A DNA stretch of 64,000 nt from Sphingopyxis sp. PET50 (GTDB lineage Bacteria > Pseudomonadota > Alphaproteobacteria > Sphingomonadales > Sphingomonadaceae), in assembly GCF_025244705.1 (NCBI RefSeq), contig NZ_CP104207.1, positions 3,224,001 through 3,288,000 on the forward strand. The letters run 5' to 3'. Shown piece by piece: positions 53,331 through 61,872 of the stretch (within the stretch, counting starts at the first letter, position 1; every line of letters begins with the position of its first letter). Under the pieces are notes generated by a model, which had not been told where the DNA came from, ran no database searches, and saw only the letters and a list, made by a program, of their open reading frames with translations. The translations under genes were made by a program, and so were the position numbers.

Positions 53331-54788
53331 CTACCCTGCCAGCGCCTTCTGCCGCCGCCTTTGCACCGACGAGCCATAGCCCATCGCCTCGCGGTACTTC
53401 ACCACCGTGCGCCGCGCGATGTCGTGGCCCTCGGCCGACAGCCGCTGCGCGATCGTCTCGTCGGAGAGGATCGCCTTGGCGTCCTCGCCCTCGATCATCG
53501 CCCTGATCCGCGCCTTCACCGCCTCGGCCGACACCGCGCCGTCGCCCTCGACCGCCGAAATGCCCGACGAGAAGAAATATTTGAGCTCGAACAGCCCGCG
53601 CGCACAGCTCAGATATTTGTTGCTCGTCACCCGGCTGACGGTCGATTCGTGCATGCCGATCTCCTCGGCGACCTGGCGCAGCGTCAGCGGGCGCATATGC
53701 GCGACGCCGTGCAGGAAAAACCCCTCCTGCTGCTTCACGATCGCGCTCGCGACCTTGACGATCGTGCGCTGGCGCTGGTCGAGAGCACGCACCAGCCAGT
53801 TGGCGCCGGCGAGCTGTTCGGAAAGCCATGCCTTGCTCTTCGCCGCCGCACCCGCCGCGAGTTCGCTGTAATAGCGGCGGTTGACGAGCAGCCGCGGCAG
53901 CGTCCCGCTGTTGATCTCGACCGCCCAGCCCTTCGCGGTCTGGCGCACATAGAGGTCGGGGACCACCGCCTGCGTCGGCGACCCGCCGAAGCGCAGCCCC
54001 GGCTTGGGATCATAGCCGCGCAGCTCGCGGATCATGTCGGCCAGATCCTCGTCGTCGACGCCGCAGATGCGCTTCAATTGCGGGAAGGCGCCCTTGGCGA
54101 CGAGGTCGAGATGCGCGATCATCGTCGCCATCGCGGGGTCGTAGCGGTCGGCCTCGCGCGCCTGGATCGCGATGCATTCGGCGAGGTCGCGGCCGCCGAC
54201 CCCCGACGGATCGAACAATTGCACCCCCGCGAGCACGCTCTCGACGAGCGCGAGCGGCACGCCGAGCCGCTGCGCTAGGTCGGACAGGTCGGCGCGCAGA
54301 TAGCCCGCCTCGTCGATCATCGCGACGAGCTGTTCGGCGATCAGCGCCTCCAGCCCCGAGAACCGCTCGCCGACCTGCGCGAGCAGATGCTCGTAGAGGC
54401 TGTCGGCCTCGCCGGCGAAGCTGTCGAAGTCTATCCCTTCGCCGTCGCCCGACAGGCCGACGCTGTCGCTCGCGCTGTCGTGGTGGAAGCTTTCGGCGGT
54501 GAGGTCGACGTCGAGATCGGCGGCGGCGGCGCTGTCGGAGGACAAAGCCTGATCGGCGTCGAGCGATGCCGCCTCGACCGGTGCGGCCTCGCCCTCGGGC
54601 GCGTCATCGCCGGCGGCCTCGCTGTCGGGCGCGGCGGTGTCGAGCAGGGGATTGCCCTCCAGCGCCTCGGCCAGATAGGCGTCGAGTTCGAGGTTCGACA
54701 GCGCCAGCAGCTTGATCGCCTGCTGCAGCTGCGGCGTCATCACCAGCGATTGCGACTGGCGAAGATCGAGGCGCGGACCCAACGCCAT
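53331..54788 (-). CDS. rpoN: RNA polymerase sigma-54 factor
   Basis: A 485-residue sigma-54. The activator-binding region I is LRQSQSLVMTPQLQQAIKLLALSNLEL; an acidic region II follows (residues 50-115); the core-binding and DNA-binding parts contain IGMHESTVSRVTSNKYLSC (helix-turn-helix) and the RpoN box ARRTVVKYRE. Intact. It lies downstream of lptB on the same strand, the usual order in proteobacteria. Confidence 0.97.
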   Translation of the reverse strand: MALGPRLDLRQSQSLVMTPQLQQAIKLLALSNLELDAYLAEALEGNPLLDTAAPDSEAAGDDAPEGEAAPVEAASLDADQALSSDSAAAADLDVDLTAESFHHDSASDSVGLSGDGEGIDFDSFAGEADSLYEHLLAQVGERFSGLEALIAEQLVAMIDEAGYLRADLSDLAQRLGVPLALVESVLAGVQLFDPSGVGGRDLAECIAIQAREADRYDPAMATMIAHLDLVAKGAFPQLKRICGVDDEDLADMIRELRGYDPKPGLRFGGSPTQAVVPDLYVRQTAKGWAVEINSGTLPRLLVNRRYYSELAAGAAAKSKAWLSEQLAGANWLVRALDQRQRTIVKVASAIVKQQEGFFLHGVAHMRPLTLRQVAEEIGMHESTVSRVTSNKYLSCARGLFELKYFFSSGISAVEGDGAVSAEAVKARIRAMIEGEDAKAILSDETIAQRLSAEGHDIARRTVVKYREAMGYGSSVQRRRQKALAG

Positions 54789-54814
54789 CGGCGATTAATT
54801 CACTATTCTGCGTG

Positions 54815-54893
54815 CTCCCGCGAAGGCGGGAGCCCATCGCCTGCCGGTTCGATCTTGAACCCTCGGGAGATGGGTCCCCGCCTTCGCGGGGAC
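54815..54893. repeat. Intergenic hairpin repeat (CTCCCGCGAAGGCGGGAG)
   Basis: Two local hairpins, CTCCCGCGAAGGCGGGAG and CCCCGCCTTCGCGGGG, flank an inner GCCCATC...GATGGGT and TCGATCTTGA. The same kind of CGCGAAGGCG unit occurs at 30031, 59299 and 63569. Confidence 0.75.
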
Positions 54894-54927
54894 ACAGGAA
54901 CATTTTTATGGCGGCAGGCCGCGAAGA

Positions 54928-55744
54928 TCACAGCGAGAAACCCTCGCCCAGATACAGCCGCCGCACCTCGGGGTCGGCGACGAGTTCGGCGGGCGAGCCC
55001 GCGAGCAGCACCTTGCCGTCGTAGATGATGCAGGCGCGATCGACGAGGTCGAGCGTTTCGCGGACATTGTGATCGGTGATCAGCACCCCGATGCCGCGCG
55101 TCTTCAAATCGGCGACAAGGTCGCGAATGTCCGAGATCGACAGCGGGTCGATGCCCGCGAACGGCTCGTCGAGCAGCATGATCGACGGGTTGGCAGCGAG
55201 CGCGCGGGCGATTTCGGCGCGGCGCCGTTCGCCGCCCGACAGCGCCATCGCGGCGGCATCGCGCAGGCGGGTGAGGCCGAATTCGTCGAGCAGTTCCTCG
55301 AGCCGGCTGTTCGCGCGCCACCTTGTCGGGCTCGCTGAGTTCGAGCACCGCCTCGATATTCTGCGCCACCGTCATGCCGCGAAAGATCGAGGTTTCCTGC
55401 GGCAGATAGCCGAGGCCGAGGATCGCGCGGCGGTACATCGGCAGCGCGGTGATGTCGGCGCCGTCGAGCATGATGCGCCCCGCGTCGGGCTTCACCAGCC
55501 CCATGATCGAATAGAAGCAGGTCGTCTTGCCCGCGCCGTTCGGGCCGAGCAGCCCGACGACCTCGCCCTTGCCCACCGACAGCGACACGTCGGACAGCAC
55601 GACGCGCTTGTCATAGCTTTTGGCGATCGACACCACCGCGAGCCCGTTGCCCGCCGCGGCTTCCTCCTGGACATGCGCGACATGCTCGGCGACGCCATGG
55701 TCGTCGCTGGGCGGCGGGGTCGCGAGAGAGGTATCGTCGGTCAT
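54928..55744 (-). CDS. lptB: LPS export ABC transporter ATP-binding protein LptB (one frameshift)
   Basis: A 271-residue ATPase driving LPS transport with LptF/G. Walker A GPNGAGKTTCFYSIMGL, Q-loop GYLPQETSIF, signature LSGGERRRAEIARAL, Walker B IMLLDEPFAGIDP and the H-loop ITDHNVRETL are complete. The first 38 residues (HGVAEHVAHVQEEAAAGN) extend beyond other LptB proteins. An extra base at 55308 (coding strand GAAC[A]GCCGGC) breaks the frame; removing it gives KVARERRLEELLDEFGL. Because LptB is essential, this lesion is strong evidence that the frameshifts are not real. Confidence 0.94.
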
Positions 55745-55835
55745 AGTGGCATCGCTGTCCGTTCAAAACTTGCGCTCCGTTACCCGAGGAGCGGCGGCAA
55801 GGTCAATCTGGCAAGATTTTTGCATCAAAGCCACG

Positions 55836-55959
55836 CCCTCCCCTTCAGGGGAGGGCAGCGAGACTTACGAACTTGTTCGTTAGTCGCAGCGGGTGGGGGC
55901 CATCGGCCTCGCGCAAGGCCGATGGACCCCACCCCAACCCCTCCCCTGAAGGGGAGGGG
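55836..55959. repeat. Intergenic inverted repeat (CCCTCCCC family, sister of 22938)
   Basis: Same end palindromes and the same inner block (CTTACGAACTTGTTCGTTAG) as at 22938-23060. The loop CATCGGCCTCGCGCAAGGCCGATG differs. It separates lptB from the phosphoglucomutase gene. Confidence 0.9.
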
Positions 55960-55968
55960 CTAAAAGGC

Positions 55969-57363
55969 TCAATGCCCCGCCGTTTCCCCGCGCGCCACCC
56001 CCGACAGCGCGAGCTGTTCGTCGATCGCCGCCATCAGCCGTTCGAGCGCCGCCGCGTCCTTCGCCTCGGCGCGCGCCACCAGCACGTCCTGCGTGTTCGA
56101 GGCGCGGAGCAGCCACCAGCCGTCGTCGGTCAGCACCCGCGCGCCGTCGGTGCGGTCGACCTTCGCCCCCGACGCGGCGAGCCGCGCCAGAACCTCATCC
56201 ACAATGGCGAATTTTCGCACCTCGTCGACCTGGAAGCGCAGTTCGGGGGTGTTGACCATCGGCGCCATCGCGCCGCGCAATGTGGTGACGCTCTGCCCGA
56301 GCTTCGTCGCCGCCTCGATCAGCCGCACCGCGGCATAGGGCGCGTCGTCATAGCCGTAATAGCGGTCGGCGAAGAAGATATGGCCGCTCATCTCGCCCGC
56401 CAGCGGGCTACCGGTTTCCTTCATCTTCGCCTTGATCAGGCTGTGGCCGGTCTTCCACATCAGCGGCTGGCCGCCCAGTTCGGCGACGCGGTCGAACAGC
56501 GCCTGGCTCGCCTTCACATCGGCGATCACCGTCGCGCCCGGACGGTCCTTGAGCACCGCGGCGGCATAGATCTGGAGGAGCTGGTCGCCCCAGATCACCC
56601 GGCCCTCGCCGTCGATCGCGCCGATGCGGTCGCCATCTCCATCGAAAGCGACGCCGAAATCGAGATTCCTCTCGGCGACGAGCTTGCGCAGATCCGCCAG
56701 ATTCTTCTCCTCGGTCGGATCGGGATGGTGGTTCGGGAAATGGCCGTCGATGTCGGTAAACAGCAGGAAATGCTCGCCGGGCAGGCGCGCGGTCAATTTC
56801 TCGATGACGGTGCCCGCGGCGCCGTTGCCGGCGTCCCAGCCGACGCGGTAGGCCCCGCCGACGAAACCCTCGACCAGCCGGTCGACATAGGCGTCGACGA
56901 TGTCGATGCTCTGCGACGATCCCTCTGCCCCAAGACTGGCAACTTCCCAGTCGCCCGCCGCCGCCATCGTGCCGATCGCCTGGATATCGGCGCCGTAAAA
57001 GGGGCGGCCCTGAAACACCATCTTGAAGCCGTTGTAATCGGGGGGATTGTGGCTGCCGGTTATCTGTATGCCGCCATCGACTGGCTGCGTTGACGCGGCG
57101 TAATAGAGCATCGGCGTCGGCCCGAGCCCGACGTTGAGCGCGTCGACGCCCGCGGCCGTGATCCCCTCGACCAGCGCCTCGGCGAGCATCGGCGACGACA
57201 GCCGCCCGTCATAACCCACCGCGACCGACTTGCCGCCCGCGCGGGCGATCAGCGTCGCGAAGCTGCGTCCGATGGCGGTGGCGTCGGCGGCGGACAGCGT
57301 GTCGCCGACGACCCCGCGGATGTCATATTCGCGCAGCATCGTCGGGTGGAATTGGTGGGTCAT
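55969..57363 (-). CDS. pgmG: Phosphomannomutase/phosphoglucomutase
   Basis: A 464-residue alpha-D-phosphohexomutase supplying sugar phosphates for exopolysaccharide and LPS. The phosphoserine loop is [17 protein letters not shown]; the metal loop DGDGDRIG ([13 protein letters not shown]); sugar loop GEMSGHIFF; phosphate loop [12 protein letters not shown]. The start [10 protein letters not shown] motif follows ATG 57363. In sphingomonads this type is the bifunctional PgmG of sphingan synthesis. Confidence 0.93.
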   Translation of the reverse strand: MTHQFHPTMLREYDIRGVVGDTLSAADATAIGRSFATLIARAGGKSVAVGYDGRLSSPMLAEALVEGITAAGVDALNVGLGPTPMLYYAASTQPVDGGIQITGSHNPPDYNGFKMVFQGRPFYGADIQAIGTMAAAGDWEVASLGAEGSSQSIDIVDAYVDRLVEGFVGGAYRVGWDAGNGAAGTVIEKLTARLPGEHFLLFTDIDGHFPNHHPDPTEEKNLADLRKLVAERNLDFGVAFDGDGDRIGAIDGEGRVIWGDQLLQIYAAAVLKDRPGATVIADVKASQALFDRVAELGGQPLMWKTGHSLIKAKMKETGSPLAGEMSGHIFFADRYYGYDDAPYAAVRLIEAATKLGQSVTTLRGAMAPMVNTPELRFQVDEVRKFAIVDEVLARLAASGAKVDRTDGARVLTDDGWWLLRASNTQDVLVARAEAKDAAALERLMAAIDEQLALSGVARGETAGH

Positions 57364-57410
57364 GGTCGATCTCTTTTCAGAAGCGGAAAAATCGGGCGCG
57401 CGCCAAACCA

Positions 57411-57530
57411 CTTCCGATTCCCCGAGCGAAGCCGAGGGGCTATGCCGAGCGAAGTCGAGGCCGCGACGGTGCGGGTTCTCGCTTCGCTCGAAGGGGCCCC
57501 TCGGCTTCGCTCGGGGAATCGGAGTGAAGT
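57411..57530. repeat. Intergenic palindromic repeat (CTTCCGATTCCCCGAGCG type)
   Basis: Arms CTTCCGATTCCCCGAGCGAA and the complement TTCGCTCGGGGAATCGGAGTG; an inner arm GCCGAGCGAAGTCGAG also pairs. It fills the gap between pgmG and mipZ. Confidence 0.8.
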
Positions 57531-57556
57531 TGGATTTATATTCATTCCATCCAGCA

Positions 57557-58366
57557 TCAGGCAGCGGCGAACAGATCCCCGTCCGGATGCAACCGTTCGC
57601 GCGCGGGAAGGTTCAATCCCGCCATCGCCTCGCGCAATTCCTGCCGCGCGACGACATGGCCGATGCCCATGCCGCCGAGATGCGCCTTGTCGAGCAGGGT
57701 GAGCCCGGCGGGGAACAGCTCGCGATAGATGACGCGCTCGCCGAGCCCCGGAATGACGCGGAAGCCGACGCGGCGCGACAATTGCGTCAGCGCCTCGCCG
57801 ACGCGGCGCATATTGTGCGCATCGACATGCTGGAGGCGGTTGCGCAGGATGATCCAGTCGATCGTCCGCCCGTCGCTCTTCGCGCGCGCCTTGCGGGCGT
57901 CCCAGATGAGTTCGGAATAGAAGCTCGGACGCGTGACCTGAAAGCTTTCGGGATCGACCTGGCCGATCAGGTCGAAATCGATGAAGCTGTCGTTGATCGG
58001 GGTGACCAGCGTATCGGCCCCGGTCGCAAGGTGGCGCGCGAAGACATCGTCGCGGCCCGGCGTGTCGGCGACGAAATAATCGGCGCCTTCGGACAGGCGC
58101 GCGACCTGTTCGTCGAGTTCCGCGATCGTCGTGCCGGTGAACACCTCGAAATCGGGGGTCGGCAGCGCGATGTCGCGGCGCTTCGCGGTCGCGGCGCGGT
58201 TTTCGAGATAGCGGTGAAAGGTGCGCTGGCGCGGGTCGAGATCGAGCCCCGCGACCTTCCACCCCTGCGCCGCCAGCGCGACCGCGAAATGCACCGCGCA
58301 GGTCGATTTGCCGGTCCCGCCCTTTTCATTGGCAAAGATGATATGGTGCGGCGCGGTTGTCGTCAT
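57557..58366 (-). CDS. mipZ: Division-plane positioning ATPase MipZ
   Basis: A 269-residue ParA-like ATPase that forms a gradient from ParB and keeps FtsZ at midcell. The deviant Walker A is [10 protein letters not shown], with [18 protein letters not shown] and [10 protein letters not shown]. The long C-terminal region ([24 protein letters not shown]) is typical of MipZ rather than ParA. ATG 58366; divergent from panC with 83 bases between. Confidence 0.95.
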   Translation of the reverse strand: MTTTAPHHIIFANEKGGTGKSTCAVHFAVALAAQGWKVAGLDLDPRQRTFHRYLENRAATAKRRDIALPTPDFEVFTGTTIAELDEQVARLSEGADYFVADTPGRDDVFARHLATGADTLVTPINDSFIDFDLIGQVDPESFQVTRPSFYSELIWDARKARAKSDGRTIDWIILRNRLQHVDAHNMRRVGEALTQLSRRVGFRVIPGLGERVIYRELFPAGLTLLDKAHLGGMGIGHVVARQELREAMAGLNLPARERLHPDGDLFAAA

Positions 58367-58449
58367 GAGCGTTGCGATTTTCCTGTCGGCGGCGCATGGG
58401 GGCCGCATGGGGTGGCGTCTCAGCCGCCATTATCGGAGGCGGGGCAGCC

Positions 58450-59289
58450 GTGCAAATCATCCGTGACATCGCCACCCTGCACCGCGCCGTCGATGCCCTG
58501 AAACGCGACGGAAAAAGCGTCGCGCTGGTCCCCACCATGGGCGCGCTGCACGACGGACACCTGTCGCTGGTGCGCATGGGCACGCGCGTCGCCGACCATG
58601 TCGTGGTGTCGATCTTCGTCAACCCGACGCAGTTCGGCCCGAACGAGGATTATGCCGCCTATCCGCGCGACGAGGCGCGCGACGCCGCGCTGCTGGTCGA
58701 ACAGGGGGTCGCGCTGCTGTGGGCGCCCGATGCCGCGGTCATGTACCCCGCCGGGCACAGCACGCATATCGAGGTCGCCGAGCTCGGCGCCGACTATTGC
58801 GGCGCGGCGCGGCCGGGCCATTTCGACGGGGTCGCGACCGTCGTCGCCAAATTGTTCAACCAGGTGCGCCCCGACGTCGCGATCTTCGGCGAGAAGGACT
58901 GGCAGCAGCTGGCGATCATCCGCCGCATGGCGCGCGACCTCGATTTCAAGCTCGACATATTGGGGGCGCCGATCGCGCGCGATGCCGACGGGCTCGCGCT
59001 GTCGTCGCGCAACGCCTATCTGAGCGAAAGCCAGCGCGTGGCGGCGACCGCCTTTCCCGACGCGCTGAAGGCCGCGGCCGCGGCGATCGCGGGCGGCGCC
59101 GACGTCGCCGAAAGCCTCGCGGCGGCGGAGAAGGCGATCGTCGCGGGCGGCTTCGACAGCGTCGACTATGTCGCGCTCACCGACGCCGACAGCCTCGAAC
59201 GGCTGACGGCCTTTCGCCCCCCCGCGCGGCTGCTGGCCGCTGCGCGAATCGGCAAGACGCGGCTTATCGACAATTATCCGGTAGGCTGA
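58450..59289 (+). CDS. panC: Pantothenate synthetase
   Basis: A 279-residue enzyme joining pantoate and beta-alanine. Motifs: VPTMGALHDGHLSLVR (HIGH-like), SIFVNPTQFGPNEDYAAYPR, FGEKDWQQLAIIRRM and LALSSRNAYLS. GTG 58450 has GGAGGC about 10 bases upstream and matches the family start MQIIRDI. Intact. Confidence 0.96.
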   Translation: MQIIRDIATLHRAVDALKRDGKSVALVPTMGALHDGHLSLVRMGTRVADHVVVSIFVNPTQFGPNEDYAAYPRDEARDAALLVEQGVALLWAPDAAVMYPAGHSTHIEVAELGADYCGAARPGHFDGVATVVAKLFNQVRPDVAIFGEKDWQQLAIIRRMARDLDFKLDILGAPIARDADGLALSSRNAYLSESQRVAATAFPDALKAAAAAIAGGADVAESLAAAEKAIVAGGFDSVDYVALTDADSLERLTAFRPPARLLAAARIGKTRLIDNYPVG

Positions 59290-59298
59290 CCAAAGGCC

Positions 59299-59387
59299 GT
59301 CGCCCCCGCGAAGGCGGGGGCCGCTGGCCGCCTTTCTCAACGCCGCTGCGTAAACCGACGGCGGCCCCCGCCTTCGCGGGGGCGACG
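59299..59387. repeat. Intergenic hairpin repeat (CGCCCCCGCGAAGGCGGGGG)
   Basis: Arms GTCGCCCCCGCGAAGGCGGG and the complement CCCCGCCTTCGCGGGGGCGAC, with CCGCTGGCCGCC...GGCGGC inside. Downstream of panC. Confidence 0.8.
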
Positions 59388-59465
59388 CATTTTGATAAAT
59401 CGGCACGAATTAAACCGCATTTTTCCGAGGTTTCGCGACTTATCCCCGAAAAAATCGAATCGCCG

Positions 59466-59480
59466 TTAACGCTTTGTTGA
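59466..59480. promoter_or_regulatory. Possible CtrA-like site upstream of SEL1 gene
   Basis: TTAA-N7-TTGA, one base from the full TTAA-N7-TTAA pattern of the cell-cycle regulator CtrA, 63 bases before the SEL1 start. Weak evidence on its own. Confidence 0.3.
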
Positions 59481-59542
59481 CCATGATCCGCAAGGTTCGC
59501 CCTCGAAGCTTCCCGGTGGGGGGAGGCGACAGGGGGTTACTC

Positions 59543-59857
59543 ATGGCCAACAGTCTGAAGTCCGCGCAATATCTGATCGAAAGCCGCCTGCTCGATGCGG
59601 CGCGCGGCGACGCCAACGCCTATTTCGATCTCGGCATCGCTTTCTCGACCGGCACCGGCGGCGTCGACGCCGACCTGATCCAGGCGCACAAATGGTTCAA
59701 TCTCGCAGCGCTCGGCGGCAACCGCGAAGCGCAGCAATGCCGCGCCGACCTGTCGGGCGAAATGAGCCGCGAGGAAATCGCCGAAGCGCAGCGCCAGGCC
59801 CGCGCCTGGCTCGACGAAACCGCCCGCCGCCCGGCCGCGCGGCGCTTTGCAGCCTGA
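59543..59857 (+). CDS. SEL1-repeat small protein
   Basis: A 104-residue protein with one or two SEL1 units (DANAYFDLGIAFSTGTGGVDADLIQAHKWFNLAALGGNREAQQCRADLS) and a helical end EIAEAQRQARAWLDE. No signal peptide. SEL1 repeats bind partner proteins; function unknown. ATG 59543 gives the conserved start MANSLKSAQYLIESRLLDAA. Confidence 0.85.
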   Translation: MANSLKSAQYLIESRLLDAARGDANAYFDLGIAFSTGTGGVDADLIQAHKWFNLAALGGNREAQQCRADLSGEMSREEIAEAQRQARAWLDETARRPAARRFAA

Positions 59858-59890
59858 CGATCACTCAGACCGGCAACGTCGCGATTTTTG

Positions 59891-60030
59891 TTTCGCGCAA
59901 AGACGCAAAGATGTTGCGCTTGCCGCGAAGCGGCCTTGTCCTGAACAGCTGGGCCTGCCGCATCGCCGATGGGAAAAGGTGCCTCTCGGCACGAACTGGC
60001 TTCTTTGTGTCTTTGCGTCTTTGCGCGAAA
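59891..60030. repeat. Octamer-arm palindrome (ACGCAAAG type)
   Basis: TTTCGCGCAAAGACGCAAAG at the left and CTTTGCGTCTTTGCGCGAAA at the right. An inner TTGCCGCGAAGCGGC hairpin is similar to the loops at 2060, 22061 and 25985. It fills the gap between the SEL1 and acetyltransferase genes. Confidence 0.85.
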
Positions 60031-60034
60031 CCCT

Positions 60035-61186
60035 TCAAACTGACCGCCGAAAGGGCATATGCCCTTCGAGCCAGTCCATTTCGGCTTCCTCCGCCCGGCG
60101 CTCCTGCTCCAGAAACCCGGCGACCGCGCGCCGGAACCCCGGGTCGGCGATGAAGTGCGCCGACCAGGTCGCGACCGGCCCATAGCCGCGCGCCAGCTTG
60201 TGCCCTCCTTGCGCCCCCGCCTCGACGCGCTTCAGCCCGCGTTCGATCGCGATGTCGATCGCGCGATAATAGCAGAGCTCGAAATGCAGATAGGGGATGT
60301 CGGCGAGGCAGCCCCAGTAGCGGCCGTAGAGCGTATCGGCGCCGAGAAAATGCATCGCCCCCGCCACCGCGCGCTCGTCGGCATCGAAGGCCAGCACCAG
60401 GATGATATCGTCCGCCATCGTCGCCCCCATCAGGTCGAAGGCGGCGCGCGTGAGATAGGGCTGGCCCCATTTGCGCGCCCCGGTGTCCTGATAGAAAAGC
60501 CACATCGCGTCCCAATGCTCGGGACGGATCGCGGCGCCGGTCACCTCCTCGATGCGCAGCCCCTCGACCGCGCGCGCGCGCTCCTTGCGCAGCTGCTTGC
60601 GCTTCATCGAGGTCAGCGTGCCCAGGAAATCGTCGAAACCGCCATAGCCGGCATTGGCGAAATGAAACTGGATATCGCGGCGGACGAGCCAGCCCGCCTC
60701 TTCGAACAGCACCATCTGTTCGGGCGCCACGAAAGTCGCGTGCGCCGACGACAGGCGGTTCTGCCGCACCACCGCCTCGGCGGCGCGGATAAGCAGCGCC
60801 GCGTCGTCATCGCCGTCCGCCAGCAGGCGCGGCCCCGGCACCGGCGTGAAGGGCACGGCGATCTGCAGCTTCGGATAATAATCGCCCCCGGCGCGCGCCC
60901 AGGCATCGGCCCAGGCGTGGTCGAAGACATATTCGCCCTGGCTGTGCGACTTCAGATAGGCGGGCGCCGCGGCGACGAGCGCCCCGGCCTCGTCGCGGGC
61001 CAGCAGCGGCGCCGCCTGCCACCCCGTCCCCGGCCCGACGCTGCCCGATCGTTCGAGCAGCGACAGAAAGCGGTGCGCGACGAAGGGGTTGCCGCCACCG
61101 TGGAGCGCGTCCCACGCCGCCGCGTCGATCGCATCGACGCCGGCGCCGAGCGAAATCGTCCGGGCGGGCGGGTCGGCTTCGGCCAT
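60035..61186 (-). CDS. GNAT-like acyltransferase (DUF482/peptidogalycan-type)
   Basis: A 383-residue protein of the COG3146 family. Blocks: NPFVAHRFLSLLERSGSVGPGTGWQAAPLL, SHSQGEYVFDHAWADAWARAG, LSSAHATFVAPEQ, FLGTLTSMKRKQLRKERARAVEGL and RVEAGAQGGHKLARGYGPVATWSAHFI. The double GNAT fold resembles Fem-type transferases. Its substrate is unknown. Intact. Confidence 0.87.
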   Translation of the reverse strand: MAEADPPARTISLGAGVDAIDAAAWDALHGGGNPFVAHRFLSLLERSGSVGPGTGWQAAPLLARDEAGALVAAAPAYLKSHSQGEYVFDHAWADAWARAGGDYYPKLQIAVPFTPVPGPRLLADGDDDAALLIRAAEAVVRQNRLSSAHATFVAPEQMVLFEEAGWLVRRDIQFHFANAGYGGFDDFLGTLTSMKRKQLRKERARAVEGLRIEEVTGAAIRPEHWDAMWLFYQDTGARKWGQPYLTRAAFDLMGATMADDIILVLAFDADERAVAGAMHFLGADTLYGRYWGCLADIPYLHFELCYYRAIDIAIERGLKRVEAGAQGGHKLARGYGPVATWSAHFIADPGFRRAVAGFLEQERRAEEAEMDWLEGHMPFRRSV

Positions 61187-61206
61187 CTAGAAGCCTCCAG
61201 CTTTCT

Positions 61207-61320
61207 CCGTTCGTCCTGAGGAGGGACTGAGCTCGGCGAAGGCCCGTCTCGAAGGACCGCCGAGCCAGCGTCCTTCGAGACGCCATTTCGACAAGCTCAA
61301 TGGCTCCTCAGGACAAACGG
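61207..61320. repeat. Intergenic palindromic repeat (CCGTTCGTCCTGAGG type)
   Basis: CCGTTCGTCCTGAGGAG against CTCCTCAGGACAAACGG, with inner TCTCGAAGGAC / GTCCTTCGAGA arms. Between the acetyltransferase and RidA genes. Confidence 0.8.
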
Positions 61321-61355
61321 GGATATTATTGGAAGCCGTTATTGTCACAAGCGTC

Positions 61356-61820
61356 TCAGGCCGGCTTCACCGCAATGATCGCGTCGGCCTCGACCGCCGC
61401 GCCCAAGGGCAGCACCGCGACGCCGACCGCCGCGCGCGCGTGGCGGCCCGCCTCGCCGAACAGCGATTCGAACAGGTCCGACGCGCCGTTGGCGACCTTC
61501 GCCTGATCGGTGAAGTCGGGCGCGCTGTTGACGAACACGCCCAGCTTCACGACCTTCTCGACGCGCGACCAGTCGCCGCCGAGCGCATGGCCGATCTGCG
61601 CCAGCAGCATCAGCGCACAGCGCCGCGCGGCGTCATAGCCGCTCGCGACATCGACACCGGCGCCGAGGCGGCCGGTGACGACCTTGCCGTCGTCGAACGG
61701 CAACTGGCCGCTGACATAGAGCATCCCGCCCTGTTCGACGACCGGCACATAGGCGGCGACCGGCGCGGCGGCCTTGGGCAGTTCGAGGCCGAGTTCGGCG
61801 AGCTTGGCGGCGATATCCAT
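61356..61820 (-). CDS. RidA family protein
   Basis: A 154-residue member of the RidA/YjgF group that breaks down reactive enamines. The YVSGQLPFDDGKVVTGRLGAGVD, KVVKLGVFVNSAPDF and GRHARAAVGVAVLPLGAAVEADAIIAV blocks are clear; the Arg in the last block fits the catalytic site of the RidA-like subgroups. ATG 61820. The HAD gene ends 52 bases upstream. Confidence 0.9.
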   Translation of the reverse strand: MDIAAKLAELGLELPKAAAPVAAYVPVVEQGGMLYVSGQLPFDDGKVVTGRLGAGVDVASGYDAARRCALMLLAQIGHALGGDWSRVEKVVKLGVFVNSAPDFTDQAKVANGASDLFESLFGEAGRHARAAVGVAVLPLGAAVEADAIIAVKPA

Positions 61821-61872
61821 ATGCGGTTCTTCCTGACATGGCTGGGGCATGGAAAGCGGTTGATGGACCTTT

